64,000 nucleotides of DNA, from NCBI RefSeq assembly GCF_038595055.1, contig NZ_CP152002.1, forward strand, positions 6,506,501 through 6,570,500, written 5' to 3'. Below, piece by piece: positions 53,006-61,057 of this stretch (position 1 is its first letter; the number at the start of each line of letters is the position of its first letter). The stretch comes from Paenibacillus sp. FSL R7-0345. GTDB lineage: Bacteria; Bacillota; Bacilli; Paenibacillales; Paenibacillaceae. The notes beneath the pieces are model-generated. The model ran no database searches, was not told the DNA's origin, and was given only the letters and a program-made list of their open reading frames with translations. The translations under genes were made by a program, and so were the position numbers.

Positions 53006-54183
53006 CGGTACCGCCTCCCTTTCCATTCATAGCCCTGGCCGGATACAGCGCCGCGCCAGGATGCGGCTCCAATGGCAATCAGGCTGACCATACTTGCCGG
53101 CAGCAGCAGGCAGAACCAGACCGGCTGCCGGCCTGCACGGTCGGCCGTTCTTTTTATGGCAGCCCCTCCGGCTATGGCGGCTGCCGCCCAGACCAGAGCC
53201 TCCATTTCTCCGGTGATCAGCGCCCCGACTGAGGCAATCACCGGGAATACATACAGAAGCGCATAAAACAGCAGTACACCCAGCAGCAGCAGCGGTTTGC
53301 GTCCGAGGCCGGCGTAAATGTTTTTGCGGTAGCCCTTCCAGACCTCTGCCGCATTGTGATACATCCGCATTTCTGTATGCCCTGTAATATCGGCCAGGGT
53401 CACCGGTTCACCGGCCAGCTTGACCGCTCTGGCCAGTGCCATATCGTCCACCAGCTGGCCCCGGATACCGCTGTGCCCGCCGCAGCGGGTGTAGCTGTCC
53501 CGGTGGATCAGCATGAACCCGCCGTGGGCGGCCACAAACCGCGGGTCCCTGGAGCGGCGGACGAGCGGAACCGGCAGGTGGCAGACAATAGTAAACACCA
53601 TCAGCGGAACCGCCAGACGCTCCAGCCAGGTGCCGGTCAGCTGCCGCGGAAAGCCGGTGATCAGGCCGCTGCCCTGCGCCGCTGCTGATGCTAATGCTGC
53701 TGTAAGCGCCTGCGGCTGCAGGCGGATGTCCGCATCAAGGAACAGCAGCCACTCTCCCCCGGCTGCTTCGGCCAGCTGGGCGCAGGCATGGCATTTACCT
53801 GCCCAGCCTTCGGGCAGCTCTGCGCCTGCAAGCACTTGCGTCCGCGGGCCTCCGGCAGCTGCGGCAAGCTCAGCAGTGCCGTCGGCTGACCGGTCATCCA
53901 GCACGATTATTTCAATATGGCGTCCAGCGGTGCTGCAGGCAAGCACGGAGGTCAGGCAGGCGGTGATATTCGCCGCCTCATCGCGAGCCGGAATCAGCAC
54001 CGACAGGGAGGGTACTTGTGTACCAGCCGGCTTTGCCGGCTTTTTCCTGTGCTGTGCATCCGCTGGCTCTGCCTGTTTATTCCTGCGCTGCGCCCCCAGC
54101 ACGGGAAGCCGTGCAGCATTCCACACAGCAAACGCCAGCTGCAGCAGAACCATAGCTGTAATTCCTTGCAGTACGGCAATCAT
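53002..54183 (-). CDS. Family 2 glycosyltransferase of the carotenoid operon (CrtQ-like)
   Basis: A 393-residue membrane glycosyltransferase. It has an N-terminal membrane segment, a GT-A domain (LSVLIPARDEAANITACLTS, IIVLDDRSADGTAELAAAAG, LLFLDADIRL with the metal-binding DAD, QLVDDMALARAVK), and three or four membrane helices at the C-terminus. The layout resembles 4,4'-diaponeurosporenoate glycosyltransferase CrtQ. Its start overlaps the acyltransferase stop (ATGA). It likely adds a sugar to a carotenoid acid or alcohol. Confidence 0.85.
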   Translation of the reverse strand: MIAVLQGITAMVLLQLAFAVWNAARLPVLGAQRRNKQAEPADAQHRKKPAKPAGTQVPSLSVLIPARDEAANITACLTSVLACSTAGRHIEIIVLDDRSADGTAELAAAAGGPRTQVLAGAELPEGWAGKCHACAQLAEAAGGEWLLFLDADIRLQPQALTAALASAAAQGSGLITGFPRQLTGTWLERLAVPLMVFTIVCHLPVPLVRRSRDPRFVAAHGGFMLIHRDSYTRCGGHSGIRGQLVDDMALARAVKLAGEPVTLADITGHTEMRMYHNAAEVWKGYRKNIYAGLGRKPLLLLGVLLFYALLYVFPVIASVGALITGEMEALVWAAAAIAGGAAIKRTADRAGRQPVWFCLLLPASMVSLIAIGAASWRGAVSGQGYEWKGRRYR

Positions 54184-54914
54184 CGGCTTCCCCTCCGCCA
54201 GGCGTCATATCGTTCATGAACCGATCCGCCGGTTTTGATCAGCGGTGTAAAGCAGGAAGGCATATGTCCCTTATGCTCAAGAATCAGCTGGCGGTGCCGG
54301 TCCAGCTGCTCCTGCAGGCAAGAGGCCAGCAGTGCTGAAATACCGCTTCTGTCCAGCTCCTTCCACGGCTGCAGCAGCGGTTCACCTGCCAGCAGCGTAG
54401 CCTCAGGCTTGGGATGGAAGAACAAGCCGTGATACAGGGTCACAGGTACAACCGCCGCATCCGGACACAGACGCAGCACAACTGCAGCCCCTTCCTTAAG
54501 CTGCAGCGGGCGGTGCTCAAGCGGCAGAAGCTCCCCCTCAGGGTACATCCAGACGCTGCCGCCTTCACCAAGCAGCCTGGCTGTATACCGCAGCGAGGCA
54601 CGTACATCCGCCGGCTCATCCCGGTTGATTGAATAAGCACCCAAACGGCGGAAAAATTGAAATTTGCGCAGCTGCGCCTCCTCCATCATGAAATACTGCC
54701 TGCGGCGGGTCTGCATTCTTGCTGCATGATAGGCCAGCAGACCGTCCCACCAGGAGCTGTGGTTCATGATGTACAGCACCGGCCTGCTCCCGGCTGAAGC
54801 CGGCTGCAGGTCACCTGAGAGCCCGATAAAGCGGAAATGCCTGCGCAGCAGATAGGAGGTATTATAGCGGCTGAACACCGCATCAAAGCTTCGGGATTTG
54901 GCTGCTTCGAGCAT
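54180..54914 (-). CDS. Acyltransferase of the PlsC type in the carotenoid operon
   Basis: A 244-residue acyltransferase with the HX4D catalytic motif (IMNHSSWWDGL) and the PEG motif (MYPEGELLPLEHRPLQLKEG). ATG 54914 (MLEAAKSRSFDAV) after GGAGGGGAG is chosen; the longer frame has no ribosome site. It overlaps the preceding CruF-like gene by 32 nt. Since it lies next to a glycosyltransferase in a pigment operon, it probably esterifies the sugar of a glycosyl-carotenoid (the CrtO role), although a lipid role is possible. Confidence 0.82.
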   Translation of the reverse strand: MLEAAKSRSFDAVFSRYNTSYLLRRHFRFIGLSGDLQPASAGSRPVLYIMNHSSWWDGLLAYHAARMQTRRRQYFMMEEAQLRKFQFFRRLGAYSINRDEPADVRASLRYTARLLGEGGSVWMYPEGELLPLEHRPLQLKEGAAVVLRLCPDAAVVPVTLYHGLFFHPKPEATLLAGEPLLQPWKELDRSGISALLASCLQEQLDRHRQLILEHKGHMPSCFTPLIKTGGSVHERYDAWRRGSR

Positions 54915-55668
54915 AGCGCAGGCTCCCCTCCGCCAGAACGGCCCCAATACCGGCGATGACCATGCACAGGGGAAGGCCTTCACGCAGGCCGACAAGGCCG
55001 AACATAAGGATCACCGCCTGATAAAGCCTGGTGCCGCGCCGCAATGCCCTTCCGGTTAAACGGACAGGAGGGACAAAGAGCGACAGCAGCGAGCCGGCAA
55101 TCAGCCAACCGATGAAGTTACTCACAGGTACCCCGTAGAAGCCGCCTCCGTCTCCCCAGCTCCAGAAGCCCCGCGCATGGGCAACAGGATCAAGCACCAG
55201 GTCCAGCAAAACGGTCCAGAAGCCGACCTGCACCGCCCGCAGCACCATAAGCCGCCAGCCGGACTGGCCGAAGTCACGGGCCAGCAGAACGGCATTGCAG
55301 ACTACTGCAATCCAGGCGAAGCCCAGAGTGGCCGGCACACCGTACAGCAGCGGACCGAGGATATCAGAGTATCCGTAACTGCCGAACAGATGACCGGTAT
55401 GAACGCCATACCATTCCACAGCCATTCCGCCGGTCCAGATTAACACAGCAGAAATGAGGAAACGGACCGGATCAGGCTGCGCCGAAAAAATGACTGACCG
55501 GTCGGCCACAAAAGGGCGTTCATATCCCTTGATGATAAGCTCTCCGGCATAAACAGCATAAAACAACAGGAAAAGTCCATTTGAAAACTGCAGGCCCTGA
55601 GGCACAGTGAAAAAGATAAGCAGCAGTGCCCCGATTGCATACCAGATCCAAAATACAGTCCTGATCAT
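54883..55668 (-). CDS. cruF: CruF-like carotenoid biosynthesis membrane protein
   Basis: A 261-residue polytopic protein of the carotenoid-biosynthesis family that includes CruF, the carotenoid 1',2'-hydratase. It has about seven hydrophobic segments and conserved polar blocks such as EWYGVHTGHLFGSYGYSDIL and LDLVLDPVAHARGFWSWGDG. The start codon directly follows the stop of the synthase gene (TAGATG). A hydratase would add the hydroxyl group that is later glycosylated. This is inference from the family. Confidence 0.82.
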   Translation of the reverse strand: MIRTVFWIWYAIGALLLIFFTVPQGLQFSNGLFLLFYAVYAGELIIKGYERPFVADRSVIFSAQPDPVRFLISAVLIWTGGMAVEWYGVHTGHLFGSYGYSDILGPLLYGVPATLGFAWIAVVCNAVLLARDFGQSGWRLMVLRAVQVGFWTVLLDLVLDPVAHARGFWSWGDGGGFYGVPVSNFIGWLIAGSLLSLFVPPVRLTGRALRRGTRLYQAVILMFGLVGLREGLPLCMVIAGIGAVLAEGSLRYARSSQIPKL

Positions 55669-56547
55669 CTACAGTACCGCAGCCTTCGCGGTTCTGCCGC
55701 CCAGCCTTGAGGCATAACGTGCCGCTGTACGGCCCAGCATCCGCAGCTTGGCTTCATCGCTGACATACGCCCTGTTGCGGAATACATCGTACCCGGCTTC
55801 AGCCACCGAATCCAGAATAGCCGCATAAAATGCCGCCGCCAGCTCTACCGCCAGACCGCTCTCAGGCGGATAGGTCTCCACATGGGCAAGCCCCTTTTCG
55901 AACCAGCCCAGCGCTTCCCGGCGGAGGTCTTCGATCACGTTCACGAAACGCCGGTCGACGATCCCCGACTCCAGCTCCTCCTGGGTGTACCCGTGCTTCT
56001 GCATAAGCGCAAGCGGTATATAACGCCTGCCCCGCCGCAGATCTTCGCCTACATCGCGGATAATGTTGACAATCTGCATACCGATACCCAGTGCAATGCC
56101 TGCTGCCTGCACATCCTCATCCGAATCATCGCGCAGAACCGGAAGCAGCATCTCGCCGACAGTGCCGGCTACCAGGTAGCAGTAGCTTTCCAGCTCTTCC
56201 ATGGTCTCGTAATGGGTGAACGTCAAATCCCCCAGCTGGCCCTGCATCTGCAGCAGGAACGGTTCCCTTGTAAGCTTCGGGAAGCTGGCGAACAGCCAGC
56301 GCAGCGCCGGCCAGATAAAGTGGCCTTCCGCTTCATCAAGCTGCTTAAAGTGCCGGCGCAGCTCATGGATGGTGTATGGCGACTTTTCGGGCTCATCTAC
56401 ACTGTCGTCAATAATCCGGCAGAAGGCATAGATGACATGCACCGCTTCCCGGCGCGGGCTCGGCAGTCCGGCAAACGCTTTATGAAAGGAGGTAGAGCCC
56501 TTCTTCATCAGTTCCTCACACTCACGCATAATGCTCTCATTTATCAT
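55669..56547 (-). CDS. crtM: Phytoene/squalene-synthase family enzyme (CrtM/CrtB type)
   Basis: Condenses two prenyl diphosphates into the colourless carotene precursor. The 292-residue product has both Asp-rich motifs, RIIDDSVDE (residues about 45-53) and NIIRDVGEDLRRGRRYIPL (near residue 160), plus the GSTSFHKAFAGLP start. The start overlaps the preceding desaturase stop (ATGA). Gene content resembles C30 (4,4'-diapo) carotenoid operons of Bacillales, so farnesyl diphosphate is the likelier substrate, but chain length cannot be fixed from sequence alone. Confidence 0.9.
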   Translation of the reverse strand: MINESIMRECEELMKKGSTSFHKAFAGLPSPRREAVHVIYAFCRIIDDSVDEPEKSPYTIHELRRHFKQLDEAEGHFIWPALRWLFASFPKLTREPFLLQMQGQLGDLTFTHYETMEELESYCYLVAGTVGEMLLPVLRDDSDEDVQAAGIALGIGMQIVNIIRDVGEDLRRGRRYIPLALMQKHGYTQEELESGIVDRRFVNVIEDLRREALGWFEKGLAHVETYPPESGLAVELAAAFYAAILDSVAEAGYDVFRNRAYVSDEAKLRMLGRTAARYASRLGGRTAKAAVL

Positions 56548-58058
56548 TGTTTCATCTCCTTCATAAGTTCATGGACAGCCATCCTTGCTCCTTGCATAAC
56601 AATCGGCACACCGCCGCCGGGATGAACGGAAGCGCCGGCAGCATAAAGACCTTTAATCGGGTAAGGCCGGGGCTGTGGCCGGAATACACCCAGCTGGCTG
56701 AGCACCGGAGCAATGCCGAAGCTGCCGCCGCCGTACAAGCCATCCTTCTGCGCATCCGCAGGGGTACGGATTGTCTTCCACCGCAGACTGGCCTTCAGGC
56801 CCGGAAAGCCTCTCTGCTCCGCATCATCCAGGACACGTTCCGCCAAAGGCTCTGCAATCGCCTCCCAGTCCAGCCCCGGATCAGCAGGCACGGGAATCAG
56901 GAAGTAAAGAGCGCTTTCCCCCGGCGGGGCCGCACTGTCGTCAAGCGCCGCCGGATTAAATACATAATAGGAGGGCAGCTCTGAAATTCTGCCCTGGTCA
57001 AACAACTCACGCAGGTTGTCGTTCAGGCTGTCCGGCAGGAAAAACTGATGCGTCTGGGATTCCGGCCAGCGCCGGTCAGCACCGGCATAGATCAGCACAC
57101 AACCTGAGGAGGGCTTATACCGGCCGCGCTTGATCCGGCCTCCAGCACCGGAGCTGACCTTCACTGCCCCGTTCCCCGGGTCTGTACTCCCGGCGAACAG
57201 CTCAGCCGGCAGCAGCCCTTCCAGCTGCGGGAACTCACCGTTGTAGAGCACAGCATCATACGAATGCTTGACGCCGCCGGCTGTAAGTCCGGTGCACCGT
57301 CCATCTTCAACGGTCAGGCCCTCAACCTCTGTGCCGGTATGAATCTCAACCCCGCGGCTGAGCAGCTCGCGGGAGAGAATCTGCGGGAGCTTACCGTAGC
57401 CGCCCTTCAGCATCCAGATGCCGAACGCGCTCTCCGCATACGGCAGCATCGTGTATATGCCCGGGGTGCGGAACGGGGCTCCGCCAATATACAGGCTCTG
57501 CAGGGAAAAGGCATCCCGCAGCTCCTCGCTGCGGAAATAGCTGCCGACCGCCGACCGCAGGCTGCGGTAGGCACGCAGACGGCTCATCAGCCGCAGATTC
57601 GCCGGACTGAAGAACTCACGCCGCCGGTGGAACGGCTGCTCCAGGAAGGAAGCCTTGCCCCGGGGGAACAGTCCGGCCATATCGCCCATAAACCGGAGGA
57701 AGCCGCTGCCCTCTCCGGGGAATTCACGTTCAATCTCCGCTGCCTGCTCCTCCAGGCCCGCCACCTTGGTCAGCACACGCCCGCTCCGGAAGTGAATCCG
57801 GCAAAGCGGATCGCAGCGCAGCAGCTCCAGACTGCCGGGCGGAAGCCCACCTTCCTCCAGAATGCCGTTCAGCATCTCCGGCAGCAGTACAATCGTCGGC
57901 CCCTGGTCAATCCGGTACGGCCCCTCCTCTTCAAAAGCGACCCGCCCGCCGACCCTGCCGGCACGCTCATAGATAGCAACCTGCTGCCCTTGGCGGCTTA
58001 ACAGCAGCGCCGCGGTCAGCCCGCCGATGCCGCCGCCGACGATAGCTACGCGGCTCAC
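56544..58058 (-). CDS. CrtI-family carotenoid desaturase, second paralogue
   Basis: A 504-residue FAD-dependent desaturase-family protein. It has VAIVGGGIGGLTAALLLSRQ at the N-terminus, EEGPYRIDQGPTIVLLPEML (substrate/FAD-contact block) and GLYAAGASVHPGGGVPIVMQ at the C-terminus. It starts with GTG 58058, which overlaps the TGA of the first desaturase (GTGA). It is clearly divergent from the two other CrtI-family proteins in the operon, so they probably carry out different oxidation steps. Confidence 0.9.
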   Translation of the reverse strand: MSRVAIVGGGIGGLTAALLLSRQGQQVAIYERAGRVGGRVAFEEEGPYRIDQGPTIVLLPEMLNGILEEGGLPPGSLELLRCDPLCRIHFRSGRVLTKVAGLEEQAAEIEREFPGEGSGFLRFMGDMAGLFPRGKASFLEQPFHRRREFFSPANLRLMSRLRAYRSLRSAVGSYFRSEELRDAFSLQSLYIGGAPFRTPGIYTMLPYAESAFGIWMLKGGYGKLPQILSRELLSRGVEIHTGTEVEGLTVEDGRCTGLTAGGVKHSYDAVLYNGEFPQLEGLLPAELFAGSTDPGNGAVKVSSGAGGRIKRGRYKPSSGCVLIYAGADRRWPESQTHQFFLPDSLNDNLRELFDQGRISELPSYYVFNPAALDDSAAPPGESALYFLIPVPADPGLDWEAIAEPLAERVLDDAEQRGFPGLKASLRWKTIRTPADAQKDGLYGGGSFGIAPVLSQLGVFRPQPRPYPIKGLYAAGASVHPGGGVPIVMQGARMAVHELMKEMKQ

Positions 58059-59602
58059 AGCGGCACCCCGCTGCCCGCTGTCCCCGCAACGGCAACTGAC
58101 CGGCTGCGGGCAGCCCGGTCATGCTCCTCAAGCAGGCGCGCGCTGATCTTCGCCGACTCAAAGATCGTCGGCAGCCCGCTGCCCGGATGCGTCCCGCCGC
58201 CGACCAGCCAGATGCCGGACACCTCCTGGAAGGTATTGTGCGGGCGCAGGTACATCATCTGGCCGAGGTTATGGGCCAGGTTGAAGGTTGCGCCGTTATA
58301 TACATCCAGAGTGTCCCGCCAGTCCAGCGGCGAGAAGAATTTGCTCTCCTCCACCCGGGAAGACAGGCCGGCAAGCTGCGGAATCTGCTCCAGCCGCTCC
58401 ATCAACTGCGCCCTCACAGCCGATCCCTCCTGCCGCCAGTCAATACCGGCCTGCAGATTGGGAACAGGCATCAGCACATACAGCGACGATTTGCCGGCCG
58501 GAGCCAGGGTAGAGTCAATAACCGAAGGATTGTGTATATAAATGGACGGGTCAGCCGAGAGGACGCCCTGCCGTGTAATTTCATCAACATTACGGCGGTA
58601 ATCTCCCGAGAAATGAACAGAATGATGCGCCAGGTCAACGGCGCCGTCCACCCCGAGATACAGCATCGCGGTAGAGCAGGAATAACGCTTGCGCGCCATC
58701 TTGACCGGTGTATATTTTTTGAGCAGGCCCGGCTCGAACAGCTGGGTTACTGCTGTCCCGAAGTCAGCTCCGAGCACAACGTAATCGGCGTGCACCTTTT
58801 CCCCGTCCTCCAGCAGCAGGCCCGAGGCTTGCCGGTTATTAACCAGTATCCGCTTCACTGCACTTGAAGTATGGATCCGCCCGCCATGCTCCTTAATAAC
58901 ATCCGCCATAGCCTCCAGCACCTTATTAATACCGCCTTCAGGATGATACAGGCCGTAACGGTGCTCCAGGTAAGACAGAATCGTGAACGTGCCGGGACAT
59001 TCCCAGGGCGACATCCCGAGGTATTTGGCCTGAAAGGTGAAGGCGTAACGCAGCCGTTCATCATCAAAATACTTGGAGAGCCGGTTGTACACCGTATCGG
59101 TCGCGTGCAGCTTAGGCAGCGCGTGCAGCACATCTCTTTTTATGTAATCTGCAGGTGACTGAAAGGGGCGCTGCAGCAGCGGCATAACCCTGGCAAACTT
59201 ATCGTCCTCATCAGCCATAAACCGGCGGTAACCGGCCCCGTTCCCCGGAAACAGCCGTTCAATCTCCGCTGCGGTCTGCTCCTGGTCGGTAGACGGCCGG
59301 AACACGGTCTCCCCGAAGTGCAGGGAGTACAGCGGGTTAAGCTCCTTCATGGAGACATAGCTGTGCAGGGAGCGTCCTGCCATCGTAAACAGCTCCTCCA
59401 GCAGATGCGGCATCATCAGAAAGGTGGCCCCGCGGTCAAAACGGTATTCACCCAGCCGGAGCTCGCCCGATCTTCCGCCGACCGTATCCTGCTTCTCAAA
59501 GACCTCTACCTCATAGCCCTTTGCGGCCAGAAGCATGGCGGCAGCCAGACCTCCCGGGCCGGCACCGACCACCGCAACCTTTGCGGCGCTTTTTCCAGTC
59601 AT
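58055..59602 (-). CDS. crtN: CrtI-family carotenoid desaturase, first paralogue (CrtN-like)
   Basis: The first gene of the carotenoid operon; a 515-residue FAD-dependent desaturase. It shows VAVVGAGPGGLAAAMLLAAK with EKQDTVGGRSG, YRFDRGATFLMMPHLLEELF and GIWLVGGGTHPGSGLPTIFE. ATG 59602 is preferred over a GTG at 59611, because AGGGAG is 8 nt from the ATG. As the gene nearest the light-responsive promoter it is the best candidate for the dehydrosqualene/phytoene desaturase. The promoter carries four 11-bp repeats. Confidence 0.92.
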   Translation of the reverse strand: MTGKSAAKVAVVGAGPGGLAAAMLLAAKGYEVEVFEKQDTVGGRSGELRLGEYRFDRGATFLMMPHLLEELFTMAGRSLHSYVSMKELNPLYSLHFGETVFRPSTDQEQTAAEIERLFPGNGAGYRRFMADEDDKFARVMPLLQRPFQSPADYIKRDVLHALPKLHATDTVYNRLSKYFDDERLRYAFTFQAKYLGMSPWECPGTFTILSYLEHRYGLYHPEGGINKVLEAMADVIKEHGGRIHTSSAVKRILVNNRQASGLLLEDGEKVHADYVVLGADFGTAVTQLFEPGLLKKYTPVKMARKRYSCSTAMLYLGVDGAVDLAHHSVHFSGDYRRNVDEITRQGVLSADPSIYIHNPSVIDSTLAPAGKSSLYVLMPVPNLQAGIDWRQEGSAVRAQLMERLEQIPQLAGLSSRVEESKFFSPLDWRDTLDVYNGATFNLAHNLGQMMYLRPHNTFQEVSGIWLVGGGTHPGSGLPTIFESAKISARLLEEHDRAARSRSVAVAGTAGSGVPL

Positions 59603-59665
59603 CAGTCCCACTCCCTAATCCACTTGGTTTTTATTTCTCGTATACATCGTTATTTGCGCAAACAT

Positions 59666-59709
59666 TATACAAAAACTATACATTGGTGATACAAATATCA
59701 TACATACTT
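59666..59709 (-). promoter_or_regulatory. Carotenoid operon promoter with 11-bp direct-repeat operator
   Basis: ATACA cores read TATACA (59666), TATACA (59677), GATACA (59688) and CATACA (59699), each exactly 11 bp from the next. On the minus strand a perfect TATAAT (59669-59664) overlaps the first repeat, and the expected -35 falls in repeat 3. CarH-type regulators bind head-to-tail 11-bp repeats, so this is the predicted operator. Its coordinates cover four 11-bp units. Confidence 0.75.
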
Positions 59710-59812
59710 TATTTACCCCTGTAAACAGCTACCCTTAACCCGGTTTACCGGAAAAAACAGGATTATTTAAAATTAAGGAAACTGATTTTCATTTTCCCGG
59801 ATAAAAAATGCA

Positions 59813-59857
59813 CAAAAAGCCCTTCCGCTTCACCTGCAGGTGATTCAGAAGGGTTTT
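59813..59857 (-). terminator. carH terminator
   Basis: AACCCTTC and GGAAGGGCTT enclose a perfect TCACCTGCAGGTGA palindrome; TTTTTGTGC follows on the minus strand, 14 nt past the carH stop. Confidence 0.85.
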
Positions 59858-59870
59858 TGCAAGTTCTTGT

Positions 59871-60788
59871 TCAGCGCTGATTCCTGAGTGCCGTAAATGA
59901 AAAATCAAACCATTCCTGCCAGCGTCCGGGAGGACCCGATATCACTTCAGCACCTTCCGGAACAGGCACTCCCGTCTCTTCATAGGCCTTGCCTCCCAGT
60001 ATAAACCGCATGTCCGTCCGTACCGTTTTCAAGCGTGCAATCAGCTCTTCACAGTAGGGCAGCAGCTCCTTGTCGGTAACCGACATGCAGACAGCCCCGA
60101 TCCGGCTCTGCGTTTCCAGCATGGCTATAATCCCGGCCTCCGGCGTATTGGCACCGAGATAGACCACTTCGACCCCGTTTTTGCGCAGGAAAAGCGAAAA
60201 CAGCAGCAGGCCGACCTGATGATGCTCTCCCTCCGGACAAAAGGCCAGCACTTTCGGCAAATGGGCATACACCGGGAACAGATGGAAAAACTGATAGAAG
60301 CGGTTGGAGACCATATGCGTCATGTAATGCTCCTGCGCCACTGTCGCCGTGCCTTCTTCCCAGGCATCGCCAACCCTGACCAGAACCGGTACAAGCACCT
60401 GATGGAACATCGCCTCATACCCGTACATGGAGAAGCCGAAATCAATCAGCGCATTCGCCCGCTCGCCCTGAAATTCCAGCAGCGCTGTATAAATCTGCTG
60501 CCTCATCTTCGTGAAGGCTTCCCGGGACGTCCCGTCGCCCCCTGCCGGGCTTTCTCCCGCCGGACCCTCCTTACGGGCTTTCAGCAGCCGGACCGCATGT
60601 GAAATACTGATCCCCTGCTTCTCTGTCTGCTCCTTCAGCCAGCGCAGGTCTTCAATATTGTCCTGGGTGTACAGCCTGTAGCCGGATTCCGTCCGCTCAG
60701 GTGTAACCGCCTGATACCTGGTTTCCCAGGCTCTCAATGTGACAGACGGTATGTCCAGCATTTCGACGACCTGTTTGATCGAGTACAC
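59871..60788 (-). CDS. carH: MerR-family regulator with B12-binding domain (CarH/LitR type)
   Basis: A 305-residue predicted light-sensing repressor. Residues 1-70 are a MerR DNA-binding domain (MYSIKQVVEMLDIPSVTLRA, WETRYQAVTPERTESGYRLY). Residues about 95-175 are the helical cap with the CarH signature W-x9-EH (Trp143, Glu153, His154). Residues about 178-300 are the cobalamin fold with ExHxxG (Glu188, His190, Gly193), where His190 is the expected cobalt ligand. The residue after Trp143 is Glu, whereas Thermus CarH has the His that binds cobalt after photolysis. GTG 60788 is preferred over GTG 60800 on family N-terminus and spacing. The downstream carotenoid operon and the 11-bp operators support its role. 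Confidence 0.88.
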   Translation of the reverse strand: MYSIKQVVEMLDIPSVTLRAWETRYQAVTPERTESGYRLYTQDNIEDLRWLKEQTEKQGISISHAVRLLKARKEGPAGESPAGGDGTSREAFTKMRQQIYTALLEFQGERANALIDFGFSMYGYEAMFHQVLVPVLVRVGDAWEEGTATVAQEHYMTHMVSNRFYQFFHLFPVYAHLPKVLAFCPEGEHHQVGLLLFSLFLRKNGVEVVYLGANTPEAGIIAMLETQSRIGAVCMSVTDKELLPYCEELIARLKTVRTDMRFILGGKAYEETGVPVPEGAEVISGPPGRWQEWFDFSFTALRNQR

Positions 60789-60845
60789 GTTGCACCCCAC
60801 TCTCTTTCCCGTAAACCGTTACATAATATTTAAAAATTCAAACCT

Positions 60846-60894
60846 TATACAAATCATTTACACTCATTATACAGTCGTACCTGTATTATGTCAT
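60846..60894 (-). promoter_or_regulatory. carH promoter with three 11-bp operator repeats
   Basis: On the minus strand ATGACA (60894-60889), 17-bp spacer, perfect TATAAT (60871-60866). Cores TATACA (60846), TTTACA (60857) and TATACA (60868) are exactly 11 bp apart, matching the carotenoid operator. They cover the -10 and the start region, so negative autoregulation is likely. Confidence 0.68.
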
Positions 60895-61057
60895 CAGATG
60901 CAGCTAACAGCAGGAGCTGTGAGTGCCGGCGAATAAACCTGCCATGCTCCGGCAAAAAATACACGTTCAGGCTTTTTGGATACAGCTGCTTCACTTGTCC
61001 TTCCGGGGCGGTAATAGGTAGTTACAATACCAGGAGCAGACTCAGGAGGATCCTTCC

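Noticed and set aside
59641..59646. An additional TATACA at 59641 as a fifth CarH half-site
   Set aside because: It is 25 bp from the first repeat, out of phase with the 11-bp period, so it is not counted in the operator.
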